Assembly: GCA_025996815.1 (NCBI GenBank)
Contig: BNTT01000103.1
Location: 1 to 10,699 of the forward strand
Source of the DNA: Bacteroidia bacterium
GTDB lineage: Bacteria; Bacteroidota; Bacteroidia; Bacteroidales; Azobacteroidaceae
Reading direction: 5' to 3'
DNA: 10,699 nt
Shown: positions 8,319 through 10,699 of the stretch, piece by piece
Layout of the letters: each line of letters begins with the position of its first letter
How positions within the stretch are numbered: position 1 is the stretch's first letter
The notes under the pieces: generated by a model
Told to the model about the DNA's origin: nothing
Databases searched by the model: none
The model's input: the letters and a program-made list of their open reading frames with translations, nothing else
Made by a program: the position numbers and the translations under genes

Positions 8319-8348
8319 ATTTTTATTTATTTTAAATTGTTTTAGACT

Positions 8349-8380
8349 GCAAAGGTAATGCAAATTTTTGAATTGGCAAA
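8349..8380 (-). promoter_or_regulatory. Promoter of PIN module 2
   Basis: A TTTG -33 box (8377-8380), a 19-bp spacer, and the -7 box TACCTTTG with a C (8349-8357) precede the antitoxin. The doubled TTTGCA motif with 11-bp spacing is present. The sequence is almost identical to the module 1 promoter, but with a consensus -33 box. Confidence 0.82.
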
Positions 8381-8400
8381 CGTTTTTGCAAATATTTTTC

Positions 8401-8426
8401 AAAAAAAATTCGCCCGCCTCGGCGAA
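8401..8426 (-). terminator. Intrinsic terminator after PIN toxin 3
   Basis: It is identical to the terminator at 7706-7731: TTCGCC, loop GAGGCG, GGCGAA, then eight T residues on the minus strand, starting 6 bp after the toxin 3 stop. It lies about 20 bp before the -33 box of module 2. Confidence 0.85.
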
Positions 8427-8432
8427 CAGAGG

Positions 8433-8849
8433 CTATCTTTTGTTGAAAACAAAATTCAGCCCTTGCGCCGTGTAGTTAGTAAATTCTTTGTCGGACGAGA
8501 TGAGGGCGATTTTGTCGGACATGGCTTGCGCGATGATGGCGTGGTCGTTCATGTCTTTGTGACCGGCCACAATCTCTAATTTGGCATACTTGGCAAAGTG
8601 GTATTCATTAAAAAAAACCATTTCAATATTAGAGTTTTTAATTTCAGCTAACATGTCTGCTTCCGATTTGAAACGGAGATGCCCCATTTTACCTATTCGA
8701 TACAATAATAATAATTCTTGAACAGCGATTGAACTGACATAAATTGTATTGACACAATCGAATAAAATATCGGCTACTTTTGAACTCAGGTCATCTTTGG
8801 TTTTTGATAAAACAAAAATCAAAACATTGGTGTCGATATAGTATCTCAT
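8433..8849 (-). CDS. PIN-domain ribonuclease toxin (VapC-like), copy 3
   Basis: This 138-residue PIN protein has all four acidic residues (Asp6, Glu45, Asp102, Asp120). It differs from copy 1 at 18 positions, mainly 13-30 and 57-77, with patches VLSKTKDD (13-20) and AEIKNSNIE (68-76). P95A and V124T are the only differences after residue 86. It overlaps its antitoxin by 4 bp (8846-8849) and has the hairpin terminator downstream. It is the first of the three complete modules in transcription order and pairs with the most divergent antitoxin. Function by family: metal-dependent endoribonuclease toxin acting in the cytoplasm. Confidence 0.9.
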   Translation of the reverse strand: MRYYIDTNVLIFVLSKTKDDLSSKVADILFDCVNTIYVSSIAVQELLLLYRIGKMGHLRFKSEADMLAEIKNSNIEMVFFNEYHFAKYAKLEIVAGHKDMNDHAIIAQAMSDKIALISSDKEFTNYTAQGLNFVFNKR

Positions 8850-9007
8850 CGCAATATCGCCCTCATGTCTAATTTTGCCTCACAATAGTCCTTTGACAGC
8901 CAATTCTTGGCAAGTGGAGATAAAGGCTTTCCCTCCTTTATCATTCTTTGAATGACTGCTTCTGCAGCTGATACTTTCTTTGAAAGTTTTTTTACTGTTG
9001 TTTCCAT
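8846..9007 (-). CDS. Small antitoxin of PIN module 3
   Basis: This 53-residue protein is the most divergent member of the small antitoxin family in the window: METTVKKLSKKVSAAEAVIQ at the N terminus, then a distinct acidic stretch WLSKDYCEAKL, then the invariant DMRAILR. It is two residues shorter than its paralogues, which accounts for the 689-bp rather than 695-bp spacing of the antitoxin starts. The start at 9007 lies 31 bp after the -7 box, as in modules 1 and 2; an in-frame ATG at 9118 lies upstream of the promoter and was not used. The stop overlaps the toxin start by 4 bp. Confidence 0.8.
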   Translation of the reverse strand: METTVKKLSKKVSAAEAVIQRMIKEGKPLSPLAKNWLSKDYCEAKLDMRAILR

Positions 9008-9037
9008 ATTTTTATTTATTTTAAATTGTTTTAGACT

Positions 9038-9069
9038 GCAAAGGTAATGCAAATTTTTGAAATACCAAA
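9038..9069 (-). promoter_or_regulatory. Promoter of PIN module 3
   Basis: A TTTG -33 box (9066-9069), 19-bp spacer and TACCTTTG plus C (9038-9046) are present, with the doubled TTTGCA motif at 11-bp spacing. The region upstream, toward the brnA stop at 9139, has lost the TTCGCC terminator hairpin found before modules 1 and 2. Confidence 0.82.
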
Positions 9070-9138
9070 CGTTTTTGGCAATTATTTTTAGAAATTCATC
9101 TGACTGCCGGAAGCGCATTTACCTCTGCGGGACAACAC

Positions 9139-9360
9139 TTAATTGCTGATTGCCTTTTCGACTGCTCTGCGAACGAACGTTGTTATTGGCAAACCGGTCT
9201 TTCTCGCAGCCTGAACCACTCGCGCCTTTTCCTCCGGCGGAAATTCAACGTAGATGTGGTCCCAATTGGGATGGCGCGCAAATGTGTCATCGAAGTAGGC
9301 GGAAACGTCCTTGCCTTCATCGAACAGCGTGTCAATGTCTTCACTTTTTGTTTTCATCAT
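9139..9360 (-). CDS. brnA: BrnA-like ribbon-helix-helix antitoxin
   Basis: This 73-residue protein lies directly downstream of the BrnT-like toxin and overlaps it by 20 bp. Residues about 20-24 read SAYFD, a motif common in BrnA proteins. Residues 35-71 fit a ribbon-helix-helix fold: a short strand (HIYVEF), a helix (PPEEKARVVQAARKTG) and a second helix (PITTFVRRAVEKAI). In the described BrnTA system BrnA binds and neutralises BrnT and the complex represses its own operon. The order toxin first, antitoxin second is typical of BrnTA and opposite to the PIN modules. The start could be Met1 (9360) or Met2 (9357). The last codons lie in a short stretch resembling half a unit of the palindrome array. 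Confidence 0.75.
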   Translation of the reverse strand: MMKTKSEDIDTLFDEGKDVSAYFDDTFARHPNWDHIYVEFPPEEKARVVQAARKTGLPITTFVRRAVEKAISN

Positions 9361-9631
9361 ATCGTTTTTCTTCGTTTTTATGAGCGCGGCGAACGGAAAT
9401 AATCCGAATAGCGGAGCCTCTGTACGTGATTACTGCGGTATAAATGCGTCCACCTATGTCTGCCGTGGCAATCCAACCCGTGTCAATATATCTGTCCTCA
9501 TACTGATATTTAGCAGGAACTTCTATTAAGTTTGGGTCGTCCCATAAAGATTGAGCTTCAATAAAGTCTATGCCGTGTTTGATTTTATTAGCCGTACTTT
9601 TTGCTTCATCAAACTCAAACTTTTTATTCAC
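9341..9631 (-). CDS. brnT: BrnT-like ribonuclease toxin
   Basis: This 96-residue protein matches the BrnT family (PF04365) along its length. It has FEFDEAKSxxNKIKHGIDF at 5-23, then EAQSLWDDP (25-33), EDR at 45-47, GRIYTAVITYRG (61-72) and IRIISVRRA (75-83). BrnT has a RelE-like fold and inhibits translation by cutting RNA. The start codon is GTG at 9631, preceded by AGGAG with a 6-nt spacer. That strong Shine-Dalgarno is unusual here, as no neighbouring gene shows one. Its promoter (9671-9679) lies directly at the point where the PIN toxin remnant breaks off. A nine-residue mini-ORF (9628-9657) ends in a GTGA overlap with this start. Confidence 0.85.
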   Translation of the reverse strand: MNKKFEFDEAKSTANKIKHGIDFIEAQSLWDDPNLIEVPAKYQYEDRYIDTGWIATADIGGRIYTAVITYRGSAIRIISVRRAHKNEEKRYDENKK

Positions 9632-9657
9632 TTTTTTCTCCTTTTATCATTATACAT
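9628..9657 (-). other. Possible nine-codon leader ORF overlapping the brnT start
   Basis: ATG at 9657 opens a frame encoding MYNDKRRKK, ending with a TGA that overlaps the GTG of brnT in GTGA. It lies between the promoter and brnT. It has no Shine-Dalgarno of its own and could be chance in an A/G-rich ribosome-binding region. Such overlaps can couple translation, but there is no evidence beyond the arrangement. Confidence 0.25.
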
Positions 9658-9670
9658 CTAAATCTCTTTT

Positions 9671-9679
9671 GCAAAGGTA
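9671..9679 (-). promoter_or_regulatory. -7 box of the brnTA promoter
   Basis: TACCTTTG followed by C lies on the minus strand 40 bp upstream of the brnT GTG. No TTTG is found at the expected 19-20 bp upstream; that stretch comes from the PIN toxin remnant. The promoter is therefore either weak or relies on another -33 sequence. It lacks the upstream TTTGCA copy seen in the other TA promoters. Confidence 0.6.
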
Positions 9680-9686
9680 CAACTTT

Positions 9687-9757
9687 TTTTTGAACTCAGG
9701 TCATCTCTGGTATTAGAAAACAAATATCAGAACATTGGTATCTATGTAATATCTCAT
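9687..9757 (-). pseudogene. Truncated, frameshifted remnant of a fourth PIN toxin gene
   Basis: After the module 4 antitoxin an ATG at 9757 overlaps the antitoxin stop, exactly as in the intact modules, and encodes MRYYIDTNVLIF. Two bases are then missing relative to module 1, so the frame meets a TAA two codons later (IFVF stop). DNA similarity to module 1 continues out of frame through CTAATACCAG and GATGACCTGAGTTCAAAA and then ends at about 9687. The remaining 115 codons are absent, and the brnTA promoter starts there. The remnant keeps only Asp6 of the active site and cannot make a functional PIN protein. Confidence 0.88.
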
Positions 9758-9921
9758 CGCAATATAGCCCTCATATCCATTTTTGAACCATCATCAATTT
9801 TCTCCATTGTTAGCCAATACTTGGCAAGTGGCGATAAAGGTCTTCCTTCCTCTATCATCCTTTGAATGACTGCTTCTGCAGCTGATACTTTCTTTGTACG
9901 TTTTTTTACTGTCGCTTCCAT
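9754..9921 (-). CDS. Orphan small antitoxin of decayed PIN module 4
   Basis: This intact 55-residue member of the small antitoxin family runs from MEATVKKRTKKVSAAEAVIQ to DMRAILR. It is a mosaic. Its first two thirds (KVSAAEAVIQRMI, PLSPLAK) match module 3, while its last 20 residues, from YWLTMEKI to the end, are identical to module 1. It has its own promoter, but its cognate toxin is a remnant, so it is an orphan antitoxin. It could still neutralise PIN toxin 1 because it carries the same C-terminal segment (inference). The start at 9921 follows the promoter by 30 bp; an ATG at 9966 would overlap the -7 box. Confidence 0.8.
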   Translation of the reverse strand: MEATVKKRTKKVSAAEAVIQRMIEEGRPLSPLAKYWLTMEKIDDGSKMDMRAILR

Positions 9922-9951
9922 ATCTTTATTTATTTTAAATTGTTTCAGACT

Positions 9952-9983
9952 GCAAAGGTAATGCAAATTTTTGAAATACCAAA
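9952..9983 (-). promoter_or_regulatory. Promoter of PIN module 4 (orphan antitoxin)
   Basis: A TTTG -33 box (9980-9983), 19-bp spacer and TACCTTTG plus C (9952-9960) are intact, with the TTTGCA pair. The -33 box lies only 6 bp from the stop codon of the RelE-like toxin gene; no hairpin terminator separates them, so transcription of the RelE module may read into this one. Confidence 0.8.
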
Positions 9984-9989
9984 ACTTTT

Positions 9990-10256
9990 TTAATTTGCAA
10001 TTCCTTTATAAACACTGCTCCGATGCCTAATCTTAACCACTTCTACAGTTAAAATTTCACCTTTTATGGTATAGAGCACACGGTAAACGCCCACTCGAAT
10101 GCGATATTTATTTTCATATCCCTCTAATTTTTTGCATCCAAATGGGCGAGGGTCAACCGAAAGTTGTTTAATATGAGATGAAACCGAAACAAGATAAATA
10201 GAATTTACCCTTTTCAAATCTTTTTTTGCAGATTTACTAAAGACCACATTATACAT
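9990..10256 (-). CDS. RelE/ParE-family toxin
   Basis: This 88-residue protein has the RelE/ParE fold pattern. It has an initial strand (MYNVVFSKSAKKDLKR), two helices, then DPRPFGCKKLEG (35-46), YRIRVGVYRVLYTI (51-64) and a final strand with VKIRHRSSVY (74-83). Arg53 and Arg59, and the terminal HR and Tyr83, lie where RelE-type mRNA interferases place catalytic or RNA-binding residues. RelE members cut mRNA at the ribosomal A site, while ParE members act on gyrase. The basic residues and the DPRP/YRIRVGxYRVxY pattern favour RelE (moderate confidence). It overlaps the upstream partner gene by 8 bp, indicating an operon. The gene ends 6 bp before the next module's -33 box. Confidence 0.87.
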   Translation of the reverse strand: MYNVVFSKSAKKDLKRVNSIYLVSVSSHIKQLSVDPRPFGCKKLEGYENKYRIRVGVYRVLYTIKGEILTVEVVKIRHRSSVYKGIAN

Positions 10257-10470
10257 CGTATTTCAGCCCCCTGCGTTCAAACTCCTCTTTCATAACATCT
10301 TCAAGCGGATAAGTTTCGTCGTTTCTACGCATCCAAATAGTGAATGCATCCCAATGGTCTTCGCATCGCTCTAAAAAGCGGTACCACCAACGGCGGATGT
10401 TGGCAAAAGAGATACTGTAGCCGTGTGCTGCATCTGTGTAATTTCCGTTCACTGTTGCTTCCATGTTCAT
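10249..10470 (-). CDS. Unrecognised small protein, likely antitoxin partner of the RelE-like toxin
   Basis: This 73-residue protein overlaps the toxin gene by 8 bp and precedes it in the operon, the usual antitoxin position. I do not recognise a family. It is aromatic-rich in the middle (Trp28, Trp29, Trp40, Trp46; YSISFANIRRWWYRF), probably helical, with a charged C-terminal part (EDVMKEEFERRGLKYDV) that could wrap the toxin. No Phd/YefM, RelB, HTH or MazE pattern was seen. Its start is either Met1 (10470) or Met3 (10464); the latter would give MEATV, the same first residues as the orphan PIN antitoxin. The promoter cassette is the one used by the PIN modules. The antitoxin role is inferred from position only. 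Confidence 0.7.
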   Translation of the reverse strand: MNMEATVNGNYTDAAHGYSISFANIRRWWYRFLERCEDHWDAFTIWMRRNDETYPLEDVMKEEFERRGLKYDV

Positions 10471-10500
10471 ATATTTATACTTTTATGTTATTATTCAGGT

Positions 10501-10532
10501 GCAAAGGTAATGCAAATTTTTGAAAATTCAAA
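10501..10532 (-). promoter_or_regulatory. Promoter of the RelE-like module
   Basis: A TTTG -33 box (10529-10532), 19-bp spacer and TACCTTTG plus C (10501-10509) are present. The core, including the doubled TTTGCA motif with 11-bp spacing and the preceding AAAAA tract, is the same as in PIN modules 1-4 although the genes are unrelated. It lies about 31 bp upstream of the ATG at 10470. Confidence 0.82.
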
Positions 10533-10585
10533 ACTTTTTGGTTAATTCCCAGGGTCAACGCATTAAAAAAATATTGGTATAGGCG

Positions 10586-10616
10586 TTTAGGTCGCCCCAA
10601 TAATTTGCTACCTTTG
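10586..10616 (+). promoter_or_regulatory. Promoter of the IS1595-type transposase gene
   Basis: On the plus strand TACCTTTG (10609-10616) follows a TTTA -33-like box (10586-10589) at 19 bp. The ATG is only 4 bp after the -7 box, so the transcript would be almost or fully leaderless if this promoter is used. Confidence 0.5.
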
Positions 10617-10620
10617 TAGC

Positions 10621-10699
10621 ATGGAAGAAAGGATAAAATTTAAGGGAGTGAACTCAATCAATTTTTACAGGCAGTTTCAAACAGATACAGATTGTTATC
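10621..10699 (+). CDS. IS1595-family transposase, N-terminal fragment (cut by window edge)
   Basis: Only 26 codons are visible, from MEERIKFKGVNSINFYRQF to DTDCY. The pattern of an aromatic residue, a basic FxxF/FQ segment and then a D/E-rich stretch with Cys and Tyr is the start of the zinc-ribbon region of IS1595/ISXO2-like transposases, which normally continues with YLxxxKWxxGFxCPxCG. The rest of the protein, including the DDE-type catalytic domain, is beyond the right edge. It is transcribed away from the TA island. The assignment rests on a short stretch only. Confidence 0.6.
   Translation, partial: MEERIKFKGVNSINFYRQFQTDTDCY

Larger units (their letters stand above)
7043..9007 (-). repeat. 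Tandem triplication of antitoxin-PIN toxin modules
   Basis: Three complete modules follow each other head to tail. The toxin stops lie at 7043, 7738 and 8433, exactly 695 bp apart, and the antitoxin ATGs at 7623, 8318 and 9007 (695 and 689 bp apart). Each unit has promoter, antitoxin, 4-bp overlap and PIN toxin. Modules 2 and 3 also share a terminator hairpin. The 3' half of the toxin genes and the promoters are nearly identical at DNA level. The middle of the toxin and the antitoxin's third quarter have diverged. A fourth, decayed copy lies at 9687-9921. Confidence 0.92.
10552..10699 (+). mobile_element. Left end of an IS1595-type insertion sequence (tentative boundary)
   Basis: The transposase start at 10621 implies that the left end of an insertion sequence lies between the RelE-module promoter (ends 10532) and the transposase promoter (10586). 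GGGTCAACGC at 10552 is a possible terminal repeat start, as IS1595 ends usually begin with G-rich sequence. The other end and the target duplication are outside the window, so the boundary is a guess. Confidence 0.35.

Noticed and set aside
7043..9007. Assembly artefact as the cause of the tandem PIN modules
   Set aside because: The copies differ at 16-18 toxin residues, in the antitoxins and at the -33 boxes, so they are not one locus assembled repeatedly.
9150..9529. Plus-strand frames opposite brnTA
   Set aside because: They are antisense to well-matched BrnT and BrnA sequences; no supporting start signals.

Overview
The window looks like a piece of a Bacteroidota (probably Bacteroidales) genome. 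The main evidence is promoter structure. Almost every gene start has the phylum-type -7 box TACCTTTG, usually with a TTTG-like -33 box exactly 19 bp upstream, and A/T-rich leaders without a Shine-Dalgarno sequence. The fragment of an IS1595-type transposase at the right edge also fits. No rRNA, tRNA or CRISPR array was seen.

Region 1 (1-6363, minus strand) is one uninterrupted reading frame of 2,121 codons that runs off the left edge. It encodes a giant exported, probably cell-surface protein. It has a signal peptide, a beta-rich N-terminal region, about thirteen Ig-like units of roughly 100 residues, and then at least six fibronectin type III domains. Its C terminus, where an anchor or sorting signal would lie, is outside the window.

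Region 2 (6364-7042) has no gene. It holds the promoter and leader of the giant gene, about 200 bp with no recognisable content, and a striking array of alternating 20-bp and 14-bp palindromes (6654-7004). The units in the left part are inverted relative to those in the right part.

Region 3 (7043-10470, all minus strand, visibly A/T-richer) is a toxin-antitoxin island. Reading in the direction of transcription (right to left), it holds: a RelE/ParE-like toxin with an unrecognised tryptophan-rich partner; an intact small antitoxin followed by a frameshifted, truncated PIN toxin remnant; a BrnT/BrnA pair; and three complete antitoxin-PIN toxin modules. Modules 2 and 1 repeat at exactly 695 bp, and the toxins of modules 3, 2 and 1 are spaced at the same interval. 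Each antitoxin-first module has its own promoter, and antitoxin and toxin overlap by a few bases. Intrinsic terminators follow PIN toxins 3 and 2.

Region 4 (10471-10699) contains the divergent promoter of the RelE module and then the start of an IS1595-family transposase on the plus strand, cut by the window edge.

The most interesting content is the TA island. It shows tandem amplification, recombination between antitoxins, decay of one toxin at the point where brnTA begins, variation between paralogues confined to a few patches, and one promoter cassette shared by unrelated TA families. The palindrome array next to it is the second candidate. No new enzymatic system can be claimed from sequence alone.
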